From: Frigoribacterium endophyticum
GTDB taxonomy: Bacteria; Actinomycetota; Actinomycetes; Actinomycetales; Microbacteriaceae
NCBI RefSeq assembly: GCF_011759585.1
Contig: NZ_JAAOYV010000002.1
Span: forward strand, 927,510-991,509
Reading direction: 5' to 3'
Length of the DNA: 64,000 nt
The notes beneath the pieces are model-generated. The model was not told the DNA's origin, did no database searches, and saw nothing but the letters and a program-made list of their open reading frames with translations. This document shows, one piece after another, positions 28,399 to 36,156 of this stretch (position 1 is its first letter; each line of letters begins with the position of its first letter). Made by a program: the position numbers and the translations under genes.

Positions 28399-29144
28399 GA
28401 CGCCGCTCCCGAGCGCATGAGCTGCTGCAGCTGCGCGGTCATCAGGTCGACGTTCTGCACGGAGCCGGCGGCGGCCGCCGCGGCGCCGACCGACGACACC
28501 GGCGCGGTGCCGGCCGTCGCGGGCACGACGCGGCGGATCGTCGCGAGGTCGGAGTCCTTGTACCAGTTGTTCACGATCTGCACGTCCTTGCCGGGGCGCG
28601 GGGCGTGCAGCACCTTGCCGTCGCCGAGCCAGATCACGATGTGCCCCTCGCCCTTCGGCACGAGCAGGTCGCCCGGCTTCGCCTCGGCGAGCGACGGCAC
28701 CTCGGCGCCCATGTCGGCCTGGTCGGGCACGACGCGGGGCATGGCGACCCCGAGGTCGGCGAACACGCGCTGCACGAGCCCGGAGCAGTCCATGCCGCTC
28801 GCGTCCTCGCCGCCGAAGACGTAGGGCACGCCCAGGTACTTCTTCGCGGTCTCGACGACGTCGGGGCCGGTCGCCCCGCTGCCCGAGGCCACGGCGCCCT
28901 TCACGGCGTCGACGGAGGCGGTGGTCGAGAGCGAGCCCGCGCCGGCGGCCGACGAGGCGGCCGGGGTCGCGCCGGTGCCGGCGAGCGCGTCGGCGAAGGC
29001 GCCGGCGGACGCGGCGGACGCGCCGGTGCCGGTGCCGGCCGCGGCGGCGCCGCCGAGCAGCGCGGCCGCCCCGCCGGTGCGGAGCTGGGCGATCTGGCTC
29101 TGGATGTCCTGGATGCGTGACAGGACCTCGGTCACGGGGCTCAC
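28395..29144 (-). CDS. NlpC/P60 peptidoglycan endopeptidase of the flagellar cluster
   Basis: 249 aa. N-terminal short helix (EVLSRIQDIQSQIAQL), Ala/Gly-rich linker, then an NlpC/P60 domain from about residue 95: KYLGVPYVFGGEDASGMDCSG with catalytic Cys120, GEGHIVIWLG with His168, and a third polar residue His180. Such enzymes cut peptide stems in peptidoglycan. Lying between fliJ and fliK, it likely replaces the FlgJ muramidase that opens the wall for the rod. No signal peptide is visible, so export through the flagellar apparatus is plausible (inference). GTG at 29144 has GGAGG 6 nt upstream and overlaps the fliJ stop. Confidence 0.88.
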   Translation of the reverse strand: MSPVTEVLSRIQDIQSQIAQLRTGGAAALLGGAAAAGTGTGASAASAGAFADALAGTGATPAASSAAGAGSLSTTASVDAVKGAVASGSGATGPDVVETAKKYLGVPYVFGGEDASGMDCSGLVQRVFADLGVAMPRVVPDQADMGAEVPSLAEAKPGDLLVPKGEGHIVIWLGDGKVLHAPRPGKDVQIVNNWYKDSDLATIRRVVPATAGTAPVSSVGAAAAAAGSVQNVDLMTAQLQQLMRSGAAS

Positions 29145-29629
29145 GAGCGTCCTCCGGGAGGGGTCGAGGGGGAAGGCGGGAAGGGCGGGGGAGTCGCGGT
29201 GCCGGCGGCCGGGGCTGGCGGCGCCCACGACTGCGTCGCGATCTCGTCGAGGGCGACCTGCTCGTCGTGCAGGTCCTCGGCGGCGGAGAGCACCGCGTGC
29301 TTCACCTCCAGCTTCTCGAGCCCGATGGCGGCACGGCGGGCCTCGCCGAACGCGGCCTGGGCCTCGGCGGCCTCGGCCTGGCGGCGCTGCGTGACGGCGT
29401 CGAGCTCGGCGAGCATGCCCCGGGTCGAGGCGCGCGACGCGGCGACCGCGCTGAGCATGGCCGCGTCGGTGATGGCCACGGGGCCGTCGTCGAGCGTGCG
29501 CCGCGCCGCGAGCCGCGCGTCGGCGGCCGTCCGCAGGCGGCCGTTCGCGTCGGCGAGGCGGCCGGCCGCGATGTCCTGCTGCGCGTGGCGGAGCCGGAGC
29601 AGGCCCGCGAGGGAGAAGGAGCGGGCCAT
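29141..29629 (-). CDS. fliJ: Flagellar export protein FliJ
   Basis: 162-aa coiled-coil protein, stalk of the FliHIJ export ATPase. Begins FSLAGLLRLRHAQQDIAAGRLADANGRLR, typical of FliJ, followed by long Ala/Arg/Glu-rich helices and a Pro-rich tail. ATG at 29629 overlaps the fliI stop (TGATG) with GGAGG upstream. Sequence conservation in this family is low, so identity leans on helix pattern and gene order. Confidence 0.85.
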   Translation of the reverse strand: MARSFSLAGLLRLRHAQQDIAAGRLADANGRLRTAADARLAARRTLDDGPVAITDAAMLSAVAASRASTRGMLAELDAVTQRRQAEAAEAQAAFGEARRAAIGLEKLEVKHAVLSAAEDLHDEQVALDEIATQSWAPPAPAAGTATPPPFPPSPSTPPGGRS

Positions 29630-31032
29630 CAGGCACCTCCGAGTCGAGCGGTGAGCTGGGCCAGGCGTCCCCACGACTCGGCCGAGGGGGCCTGGTCGTC
29701 CATGGCCTGCTGGAGGAAGGCGTCGATGGAGCCCTGGTGGTCGACGGCCGCGTCGACGAGCGGGTTCGTGCCGCGCTGGTACGCGCCCACGTCGAGCAGG
29801 TCCTGCGCGGCACGGCGGGCGGCCATGACCTTGCGGAGGCTCGTCGCCGCGGCGCGCTGGGCCGGAGTGGTGACCTTCGAGGCGACGCGCGAGACCGAGC
29901 CGAGGGCGTCGACGGACGGGAAGTGGCCGGTCACCGCGAGCTTCCGGTCGAGCACGACGTGCCCGTCGAGGATGCTCCGCGCGGCGTCGGCGATCGGCTC
30001 GTTGTGGTCGTCGCCGTCGACGAGCACCGTGTAGAGGCCCGTCACGGAGCCGACGCGGTCGGTGCCGGCGCGCTCGAGCAGCTCGGCGAGCACCGAGAAG
30101 GTCGACGGCGGGTAGCCGCGGGTGGCCGGGGGCTCGCCCACCGAGAGGCCGATCTCGCGCTGCGCCATGGCCACGCGGGTCAGCGAGTCCATCATCAGCA
30201 CGACGTCGGCGCCCTCGTCGCGGAACGACTCCGCGATGCGGGTCGCGACGAACGCGGCGCGCAGCCGCATCAGGGCCGGCTCGTCGCTGGTCGAGACGAC
30301 GACGATCGAGCGCGCGAGGCCCTCGGGCCCGAGGTCGTCCTCGAGGAACTCCCGCACCTCCCTGCCGCGCTCGCCGACGAGGGCGACGACGCTGACCTGG
30401 GCGTCCGTGCCGCGGGCGATCATCGAGAGCAGCGACGACTTGCCGACGCCCGAGCCCGCGAAGAGCCCGACGCGCTGGCCGCGGCCGACGGTGGTGAGGG
30501 TGTCGAGCACGCGCACGCCGAGCTGCAGGGGCGTGTCGATGCGGGCCCGGTGCATGGCGGAGGGGGTCTCGTGGTGCAGGCCGACGAGGTCGACCGGACG
30601 GCCGTCGGGGCGGCGCAGCGGGCCCTTGCCGTCGATCGGGCGGCCGAGGCCGTCGAGCACGCGGCCGAAGAGGCCGGCGCCGGTCGGCACGAGCAGCGGG
30701 CGGCCCGTGGAGCGGGCGGGCGTGCCCGCGGTGACGCCGGTCAGTCGACCGAGCGGCATGCAGCGGAGGCCCTCGGGGGTGGTCGCGACGACCTCCGCGA
30801 GGGTGGCGCCCGGAGCGCCGGGGCCGGCGGAGTCGCCGACGGTGACGACGTCGCCCACGGCGGCGTCGAGCCCCTGGACGGTGAGGCCGAGGCCCACGGC
30901 GCTGACGACGCGCCCCACGCGCTGCGGGCGGGCGGCGACGCGGGCGGCCGCGACGCGCGCGCCGAGGTGGGCGGCGAACGGGTCGCCGGTGCGCTCGGCG
31001 GAGAGGTCGAGGGGAGTCGCGGTGAGGGTCAC
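29629..31032 (-). CDS. fliI: Flagellum-specific ATPase FliI
   Basis: 467-aa hexameric export ATPase related to F1-beta. Walker A GSGVGKS at 193-199; Walker B region DVVLMMDSLTRVAMAQREIGLSVGEPP in pieces; GYPPSTFSVLAELLERAG is the family signature. GTG at 31032 overlaps the fliH stop. Normal length and full motif set. Confidence 0.97.
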   Translation of the reverse strand: MTLTATPLDLSAERTGDPFAAHLGARVAAARVAARPQRVGRVVSAVGLGLTVQGLDAAVGDVVTVGDSAGPGAPGATLAEVVATTPEGLRCMPLGRLTGVTAGTPARSTGRPLLVPTGAGLFGRVLDGLGRPIDGKGPLRRPDGRPVDLVGLHHETPSAMHRARIDTPLQLGVRVLDTLTTVGRGQRVGLFAGSGVGKSSLLSMIARGTDAQVSVVALVGERGREVREFLEDDLGPEGLARSIVVVSTSDEPALMRLRAAFVATRIAESFRDEGADVVLMMDSLTRVAMAQREIGLSVGEPPATRGYPPSTFSVLAELLERAGTDRVGSVTGLYTVLVDGDDHNEPIADAARSILDGHVVLDRKLAVTGHFPSVDALGSVSRVASKVTTPAQRAAATSLRKVMAARRAAQDLLDVGAYQRGTNPLVDAAVDHQGSIDAFLQQAMDDQAPSAESWGRLAQLTARLGGA

Positions 31033-31715
31033 GAGGCCACCTCGTCGCCGTCGCCGAGCAGCGCCGTGCGTGCCCGGCCGAGCGCCGTCGACAGCCGGGC
31101 GTCGACCAGGCCGGTGGGCAGGTCGGCCTCGGCGTCGCCGGGGCGGAGCGACGGGTCGGCGACGACCTCGACGCCGGCCGAGCGGGCGGCGTCGGCGACG
31201 AGGGAGGCGTCTGCCGGGTACAGGCGCACCCGCACGACGACGGAGGGGTCGAGGCCGTCGAGGGCCCGGGCGAGGGCGGCGCGGGCCGTGCGGCCCCCGC
31301 GCGGGTCGCCGTCGCGCGAGCGCTCGGAGGCGGCGACCTCGTAGCCGACCACCGCGGAGGCGAGGTCCAGCGCGGTCGCGACCAGCGCCTCCTCGGCCTC
31401 GTGCAGCACGGGCACGACGCGCTCCTCGAGGGCGCGGCCGGCGGCCGCCAGGGCCGTGAGGGAGGCGGCGGTCGCCTCCTGCAGGCGCGCCAGCGCGTCC
31501 GCGTGCTCGGCCTCGAGCACGGCTCGACGGGCCGTCAGCTCGCGGTCGGCGGCCCGGAGCCCGGCGGCGTAGCCCGCGGCGTGGCCTGAGGCCTCGGCAC
31601 GCGTGCGGCGCTCGACGTCGGGGTCGGCCTGGTCGGTCGCACGGGCACCGGTGAGCGACGGGTACACGAGGCGCGAGAAGGCGTCCTGGGCGGACGGGGC
31701 GTCCGGTCGGGACAT
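31029..31715 (-). CDS. fliH: Flagellar assembly protein FliH
   Basis: 228-aa regulator of FliI. Ala/Arg/Glu-rich coiled coil (residues 40-120) followed by the FliH C-terminal alpha/beta domain (VVVRVRLYPADASLV, VEVVADPSLRPGDAEADLPTGLVDARL). ATG at 31715 is chosen; no strong ribosome-binding site precedes it, in keeping with a leader controlled by other signals. It starts a new transcript: promoter at 31805-31831, CsrA-type hairpins at 31759-31797. Confidence 0.85.
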   Translation of the reverse strand: MSRPDAPSAQDAFSRLVYPSLTGARATDQADPDVERRTRAEASGHAAGYAAGLRAADRELTARRAVLEAEHADALARLQEATAASLTALAAAGRALEERVVPVLHEAEEALVATALDLASAVVGYEVAASERSRDGDPRGGRTARAALARALDGLDPSVVVRVRLYPADASLVADAARSAGVEVVADPSLRPGDAEADLPTGLVDARLSTALGRARTALLGDGDEVAS

Positions 31716-31758
31716 CACGGGATCGAGCACAGAGCAGCCGTTCGACGGTGGGGAGTGC

Positions 31759-31797
31759 GGCCGATCCGTGGCCAGGGAGGTGAGCGATCCGTGCTCA
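31759..31797 (-). promoter_or_regulatory. Two candidate CsrA-binding hairpins in fliH leader
   Basis: In the mRNA: UGAGC-ACGGAUC-GCUCA (31797-31781) and GGCC-ACGGAUC-GGCC (31773-31759). Both loops are identical, ACGGAUC. The same pair, with nearly the same spacing, is found in the flgB leader at 35945-35983, while surrounding bases differ. Confidence 0.55.
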
Positions 31798-31804
31798 GCT
31801 GCGA

Positions 31805-31831
31805 CTCTCGGCGGCCGCGCGGGGGGCGTTA
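31805..31831 (-). promoter_or_regulatory. Flagellar sigma (FliA-type) promoter of fliH operon
   Basis: Minus strand TAAC (31831-31828), 15-bp spacer, GCCGAGAG (31812-31805); the T of the usual GCCGATAG is G here. Leader to fliH about 83 nt. Confidence 0.65.
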
Positions 31832-31940
31832 GCGCTCGCCCCGAAGGGGGGCCGGGCCGCCGGCCGCCGGCGGAGAACGAGAGGGATCCGGCGCGGAGCA
31901 CCGGGGACGCCGCGATCCCGGGGCCGCCGCCGGCCGATCA

Positions 31941-31956
31941 CTCTCAAATTTGAGAG
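31941..31956. promoter_or_regulatory. AT-rich palindrome, candidate operator, copy 1
   Basis: CTCTCAAATTTGAGAG, a perfect 16-bp palindrome preceded by CA, in an otherwise extremely GC-rich gap between fliG and fliH. The second copy lies 71 bp away. Its base composition and symmetry suggest a dimeric repressor or activator site; no regulator can be named. Confidence 0.6.
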
Positions 31957-32011
31957 AGAGGGCTGCCGAGGGCGGGCGGGCGCCGCGGGGGGGGGCGGCC
32001 GGGCTACGCGC

Positions 32012-32031
32012 CACTCTCAAATTTGAGAGTG
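32012..32031. promoter_or_regulatory. AT-rich palindrome, candidate operator, copy 2
   Basis: A perfect 20-bp palindrome containing the same CTCTCAAATTTGAGAG core as copy 1, ending 22 bp before the fliG stop codon. The 71-bp centre-to-centre distance is close to seven helical turns, so two dimers could sit on the same face. Except for these, the fliH promoter and the leader hairpins, the gap 31716-32053 shows nothing. Confidence 0.6.
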
Positions 32032-32053
32032 ATCCGCCGCGGCGCGGGCGGGG

Positions 32054-33112
32054 CTAGTCGACGAGGGCGTCCTCGTCGGCGCGGTGCACCGTGATGGCGC
32101 CCTGGGCCTCGAGCTCGCGGATGGCGCGCACGACCTCGGCCCGCGCCTCCTCTACCTGCGACTTGCGCACCGGGCCCATCGACTGCAGCTCGTCGTCGAG
32201 CAGCTCGCGGTTGCGCTCGGAGACGTTGCCCCGGATGACCTCGGTGACGGCGGCGAGCGCGCCCTTCATGGCGGTCGCCAGCACGGCGGCGTCGATGCCG
32301 CGGAGCACCTGCTGGATGTCGCGCGACTCGAGCTTGACGATGTCCTCGAAGGTCAGCATGCGCGAGCGGACCTCCTCGGCGAGCGCCGGGTCGCGCTCGT
32401 CGAGGCCGTCGAGCAGGGCGCGCTCGGTGGCGCTGTCGCTGCGGTTGATGATCTCGACCAGGGGCTGGATGCCGCCGACGACCTCGACCTGCTCGCGCGG
32501 CGCGACGACGGCGCCGGCCCGCACCTTGAGGGTGGTCGCGACGATGCCGACGGCCTCCGGGGTCGCGGTGCCCATCGTGGCGATGGCCTGGGCGACGTCG
32601 GCGCGCACCTCGACGTCGAGCCCGGCCAGCACGGCGGAGGCCTGCTGCGGCCGGAGGTGCGCGAGCACGAGGGCGATGGTCTGCGGCAGCTCGCCGTCGA
32701 GCAGGGTGATGACCTGGCCCGGGTCGGCCTCGTCGAGGAACTCGAAGCTCTTCCCCATCGCGTTCGAGGCGAGGCGCTCCATCACGCCGGCGGCGCGCTC
32801 GGAGCCGAACGAGGCCTCGAGCAGGCCGACGGCGACGTCGTGGCCGCCGCGGCGCTGGTAGCGGCCGCTGACGCTGAGGTCGTGGAACTCCGCGACGGCC
32901 GACTCGGCCACCGCGGGGTCGACGCGGCGCAGCCGGACGATCTCGGCGGTGATCTCCTCCGCCTCCTCCTCGCTGAACTGCTTCATCACGGTGGCGGCGC
33001 GGGTCTGCTCCATCTGCATGAGGATCACCGCGACCTTCTGCGCACCGGTCAGGGGGGCGCCGCCCGCACCGGGGGCGGCGGTGCCGAGCCCGGCCAGGGG
33101 CACCAGGCTCAC
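32054..33112 (-). CDS. fliG: Flagellar motor switch protein FliG
   Basis: 352-aa rotor protein that receives torque from MotA. Seen: LTGAQKVAVILMQMEQTRAATVMKQFSEEEAEEITAEI in pieces at the N-terminus, EHPQ-like motif degenerated to DGELPQTIALVLAHLRPQQASAVL, and the C-terminal torque helix region with charged residues (SRMLTFEDIVKLESRDIQQVLR). GTG at 33112 overlaps the fliF stop. Length normal. Confidence 0.95.
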   Translation of the reverse strand: MSLVPLAGLGTAAPGAGGAPLTGAQKVAVILMQMEQTRAATVMKQFSEEEAEEITAEIVRLRRVDPAVAESAVAEFHDLSVSGRYQRRGGHDVAVGLLEASFGSERAAGVMERLASNAMGKSFEFLDEADPGQVITLLDGELPQTIALVLAHLRPQQASAVLAGLDVEVRADVAQAIATMGTATPEAVGIVATTLKVRAGAVVAPREQVEVVGGIQPLVEIINRSDSATERALLDGLDERDPALAEEVRSRMLTFEDIVKLESRDIQQVLRGIDAAVLATAMKGALAAVTEVIRGNVSERNRELLDDELQSMGPVRKSQVEEARAEVVRAIRELEAQGAITVHRADEDALVD

Positions 33113-34797
33113 GAGCCGACCCGCTGGTCCATCAGGCCGCGCAGCAGCTCGGCGGTCTTCTCCGGGTCGCGCTCGGCGAGGGCGTCGATCTCGGCGCGCT
33201 TGCGCTCGGCCGACACGTGCTCGGGCGAGGGCTCGGGGGCGTCGACGCTGAGCAGCTGGGTGGGCGCGTCGTCGCCGAGCATGCGGCGGCCGGAGGCGCC
33301 GGCGTCGCCGAGGTCGAGCGGCACCGTGGCGTCCCAGGTCTGGGCCGGGGCGCCGGCGCTCAGCTCGCCGAGGTCGATCTCCTCCCGGGCCTGGCGGCGG
33401 CTGCGCTTCGCGAAGACGATCATCGCGACGATGATCGCCAGGGCGATCGCGCTGACGATGCCGACGGTGCGGACGGTGCTCCACATCGCGGCGTCCGCGG
33501 CGGCGGCGTCGGCGGCGGCGAGCGCCTCCTTCGCGGCGTCGGCGCCCGAGGTGTCGAAGTCGACCAGGGCGACCTGCACGTCGTCGCCGCGGGCCGCGTC
33601 GATGCCGGCCGCGGCCGTGACAAGGTCGTTGATGCTCTGCAGGTTGACGTTCTTCGCCGCGTTCGCGTCGAGGGCGACCGAGACGGTCTGTCGGCTGACG
33701 CCTCCCGAGGGCACGCTCATCGTCTCGGTGGTCTTGTCGACAGCGTTGTTCTTCGTCGCCGACTCGTTGACGTAGCCGTCGTCGCCCGCGGCGCCGCCGG
33801 CGGCGGTGCCGCCCGCGGTCGCGGTGTTGTTCGGCACGGCGATGTTGTCGGGGCCGAGCACGCCCGTCGCCCCGGTGCCGCCGGCCCCGGCGGCTCCCGC
33901 TCCGTACTGCTCGGTGGTGCTCGACTCGCTGAGAGCGATCGGGCCCGTGGTGGGCTGCGAGAACGACTCGGTGACGCGGGTTCCGGCGTCCTGGTCGAGG
34001 TCGGCGGCGACCACGACCGACGAGTTGCCGACGCCCACCACCTTGTCGAGCATCGCCTGCACCGACGACTGGACCTTGGTCTCGTAGTCGCCCGCCTGGT
34101 CGCCCGCGCCTCCCACGGCCCCGGTGCCGATCTGCGAGAGCACGGCCCCCGAGGCGTCGGTGACGGCGACGTCAGTGGTCTTCATGCCCTCGACGGAGGC
34201 GCTGGTCAGGTTCACGATCGCCTGCACCTGCTGGTCGGTGAGGGTCGCGCCGCCCTGCGTCTCGACGAAGACGGAGGCCGTCGGGTCCTTCTGCTCGGAG
34301 ACGAAGACGCTCTCCTCCGGCACCGCGAGCTGCACGCTCGCGGTCTTCACGCCCTTCATCGCCATGATCGTCTTGGCGAGTTCGCCCTCGATGGCGCGCT
34401 TGTAGGTGACGTCCTGCTGGAACTCCGACGAGGTGACGCCCATGGTGTCGAGCAGCGAGTAGCCGCCCTCGCCGTTCGTCGACGGCAGCCCCGCCGCGGC
34501 CGCGGTGAGGCGCTCCTGGTAGACGCTCTCCTCCGGCACGAGGATCGTCTGGCCGCCGGCCGTCAGCTGGTACGGCACGCCGTCGGCCTTGAGCTGCTCG
34601 ACGATGGCGCTCGCGTCGACCGGGTCGATGCCGCTGAACAGCGGGGTGTAGGTCGGCTTCGTCAGCCAGCTCGTCAGCGCGAACGCGCCGAGCGCGAGGG
34701 CCGCGACGAGGATGACGACGATGGTCTTCTGGGCGACCGAGAAGCCGGCCAGGGTGGCGCGCAGCTTGTCGAGCGTGCCCTTCAGTGCGGTGGGCAT
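33109..34797 (-). CDS. fliF: Flagellar MS-ring protein FliF
   Basis: 562-aa membrane ring protein, base of the motor. Two transmembrane helices (VAQKTIVVILVAALALGAFAL near residue 25; VRTVGIVSAIALAIIVAMIVF near 445), with the ring-building domains between (YTPLFSGIDPVDASAIVEQLKADGVPYQL, KRAIEGELAKTIMAMKGVKTASVQLAVPEESVF in pieces). The C-terminus (ERDPEKTAELLRGLMDQR) is the FliG-binding peptide. ATG at 34797 overlaps the fliE stop. Confidence 0.96.
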   Translation of the reverse strand: MPTALKGTLDKLRATLAGFSVAQKTIVVILVAALALGAFALTSWLTKPTYTPLFSGIDPVDASAIVEQLKADGVPYQLTAGGQTILVPEESVYQERLTAAAAGLPSTNGEGGYSLLDTMGVTSSEFQQDVTYKRAIEGELAKTIMAMKGVKTASVQLAVPEESVFVSEQKDPTASVFVETQGGATLTDQQVQAIVNLTSASVEGMKTTDVAVTDASGAVLSQIGTGAVGGAGDQAGDYETKVQSSVQAMLDKVVGVGNSSVVVAADLDQDAGTRVTESFSQPTTGPIALSESSTTEQYGAGAAGAGGTGATGVLGPDNIAVPNNTATAGGTAAGGAAGDDGYVNESATKNNAVDKTTETMSVPSGGVSRQTVSVALDANAAKNVNLQSINDLVTAAAGIDAARGDDVQVALVDFDTSGADAAKEALAAADAAAADAAMWSTVRTVGIVSAIALAIIVAMIVFAKRSRRQAREEIDLGELSAGAPAQTWDATVPLDLGDAGASGRRMLGDDAPTQLLSVDAPEPSPEHVSAERKRAEIDALAERDPEKTAELLRGLMDQRVGS

Positions 34798-35162
34798 CAG
34801 GCCTGCATCCTCATGATCTCGGTGAAGGCGTCGACGGCCTTGTTGCGGACGGCGCTGACCAGCTCGAGGGTGACCTGGGCGCGCGTGGCGGCGATGGTGG
34901 CGTCGTGGATGTCGGTGAGGTCGCCGGTGACGGCCTTCACGGCGAGGGTCTTGGCCTCGCCCTGCAGCTGCTGGAGGCCCTCGACGGCGCCGACCATGCT
35001 CGCGCCGAAGGTCGCGCCGGAGGCGGTGGGCGCCCCGGCCACGCCGGTCACGTCGGCGACGCCGCCGGCCCCGCCCGCGCCTCCCGCCTGCATCAGCGAC
35101 GACACGTCGGCGTAGCCGGACGGCTGAACGGCTCCGAGAGCCGGGATCCCTGCGACAGGCAT
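34797..35162 (-). CDS. fliE: Flagellar hook-basal body protein FliE
   Basis: 121-aa rod adapter between the MS ring and FlgB. The conserved C-terminal part (VKAVTGDLTDIHDATIAATRAQVTLELVSAVRNKAVDAFTEIMRM in pieces) is clear; the first 50 residues are Gly/Ala-rich. ATG at 35162 overlaps the flgC stop. Confidence 0.92.
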   Translation of the reverse strand: MPVAGIPALGAVQPSGYADVSSLMQAGGAGGAGGVADVTGVAGAPTASGATFGASMVGAVEGLQQLQGEAKTLAVKAVTGDLTDIHDATIAATRAQVTLELVSAVRNKAVDAFTEIMRMQA

Positions 35163-35557
35163 CAGCCACGTCCGATCTGTAGTGCGGCCTCGTAGGCCGT
35201 CTTGGCACGGTCGACGACAGCGGCGTTGGCCTGGTAGCCGCGCTGCGCCATGATCAGGTCGCCCATCTGGGCGCCGAGGTCGATGTCGGGCATCCGGACG
35301 TAGCCCTCGGCGTCGGCCAGGGGGTGGTCGGGGAGGTACGTGACGCGGCCGGCCTCGCTGCCGTAGCGGTCGGCACGGACGAAGACGCCGGAGGTGCCGG
35401 CGCCCTCCTGCACCTCGACGTAGCGGGCCTGGAAGGCGGTGTCGTCCATCGACTTGACGGTGTTGACGTTGGCGATGTTGTCGGAGACGGCGTCGAGCCA
35501 CTTGCGGTGGACGGTGAGGCCGGTGCTCGCGATGCCGATCGCGTCGAAGGCGGGCAT
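35162..35557 (-). CDS. flgC: Flagellar basal-body rod protein FlgC
   Basis: 131-aa proximal rod protein. N-terminal FDAIGIASTGLTVHRKWLDAVSDNIANVNT and C-terminal MPDIDLGAQMGDLIMAQRGYQANAAVVDRAK, the standard rod-protein termini, with the FlgC-type central YVEVQE region. ATG at 35557 overlaps the flgB stop. Confidence 0.95.
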   Translation of the reverse strand: MPAFDAIGIASTGLTVHRKWLDAVSDNIANVNTVKSMDDTAFQARYVEVQEGAGTSGVFVRADRYGSEAGRVTYLPDHPLADAEGYVRMPDIDLGAQMGDLIMAQRGYQANAAVVDRAKTAYEAALQIGRG

Positions 35558-35901
35558 CAGCTCGTCCGGAACGCGGCGCGCACGGCCGTCAGCTCGGAGT
35601 TCATCGCCTGCGTGGCGAACTGGTAGCGGAGCACCGTGTCGACGTTCGAGAGCGTCTCGGTGTCGAGGTTGACGTTGTTGCCGTCGAGCCGCGTCGGCTC
35701 GAGCGACCGGCTCGTGGTCGCGCCGACGGCCCCGCTGCCCTGCGAGACGGAGCGGCCGAGGGCCTCCTCGAACGCCACCCGCTTGGCCTGGTAGCCGGGG
35801 GTGTTCACGTTCGCGATGTTGGCGGCGATGGTCTTCTGGCGCAGCGAGAGGCCGTCGAGGGCGCTCTGCAGGGCGGCCTGGGTCACGGATTCGAGGGGCA
35901 T
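35557..35901 (-). CDS. flgB: Flagellar basal-body rod protein FlgB
   Basis: 114-aa proximal rod protein, normal length. Contains LDGLSLRQKTIAANIANVNTPGYQAKRVAFEEAL in pieces and LRYQFATQAMNSELTAVRAAF near the end. First gene of the flgB-flgC-fliE-fliF-fliG transcript; the promoter is at 35991-36017 and the leader of about 83 nt contains two CsrA-type hairpins. ATG at 35901. Confidence 0.94.
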   Translation of the reverse strand: MPLESVTQAALQSALDGLSLRQKTIAANIANVNTPGYQAKRVAFEEALGRSVSQGSGAVGATTSRSLEPTRLDGNNVNLDTETLSNVDTVLRYQFATQAMNSELTAVRAAFRTS

Positions 35902-35944
35902 GCACGTTCCAGGGGTCTCGTGTCTCCGTGTCAGGGAGACGAGG

Positions 35945-35983
35945 GGCCGATCCGTGGCCGGGGTGTCGAGCGATCCGTGCTCA
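35945..35983 (-). promoter_or_regulatory. Two candidate CsrA-binding hairpins in flgB leader
   Basis: In the mRNA: UGAGC-ACGGAUC-GCUCG (35983-35967, one U-G pair) and GGCC-ACGGAUC-GGCC (35959-35945). Loops and second stem are identical to those of the fliH leader. A further CACGGAG lies nearer the start codon. Confidence 0.55.
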
Positions 35984-35990
35984 GGGCGCT

Positions 35991-36017
35991 CTATCGGCGG
36001 TGCACGGGGGTGCGTAA
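35991..36017 (-). promoter_or_regulatory. Flagellar sigma (FliA-type) promoter of flgB operon
   Basis: Minus strand TTAC (36017-36014), 15-bp spacer, GCCGATAG (35998-35991). Confidence 0.7.
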
Positions 36018-36053
36018 GCTCACGCCCCCGGAGTGGGGGCTCCGCGTCGACAC

Positions 36054-36109
36054 ACCACGTCCTCGCACGCGAACCACGCCGCGGCGTGGTTCGTCTGCGA
36101 GGACGTGGT
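36054..36109. repeat. Dispersed double-hairpin repeat, copy 2 (best preserved)
   Basis: Outer stem ACCACGTCCTCGCA (36054-36067) with perfect complement at 36096-36109; inner perfect 24-bp palindrome at 36070-36093 centred on GCCGCGGC. It lies between the flgB promoter and the 3' end of the response-regulator gene, 48 bp past its stop, where it could act as terminator. Confidence 0.8.
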
Positions 36110-36156
36110 TCTCCTCGACGGTCGGGAGGCGAGCAGCGCGGGAGGCGCGGGTCGGG

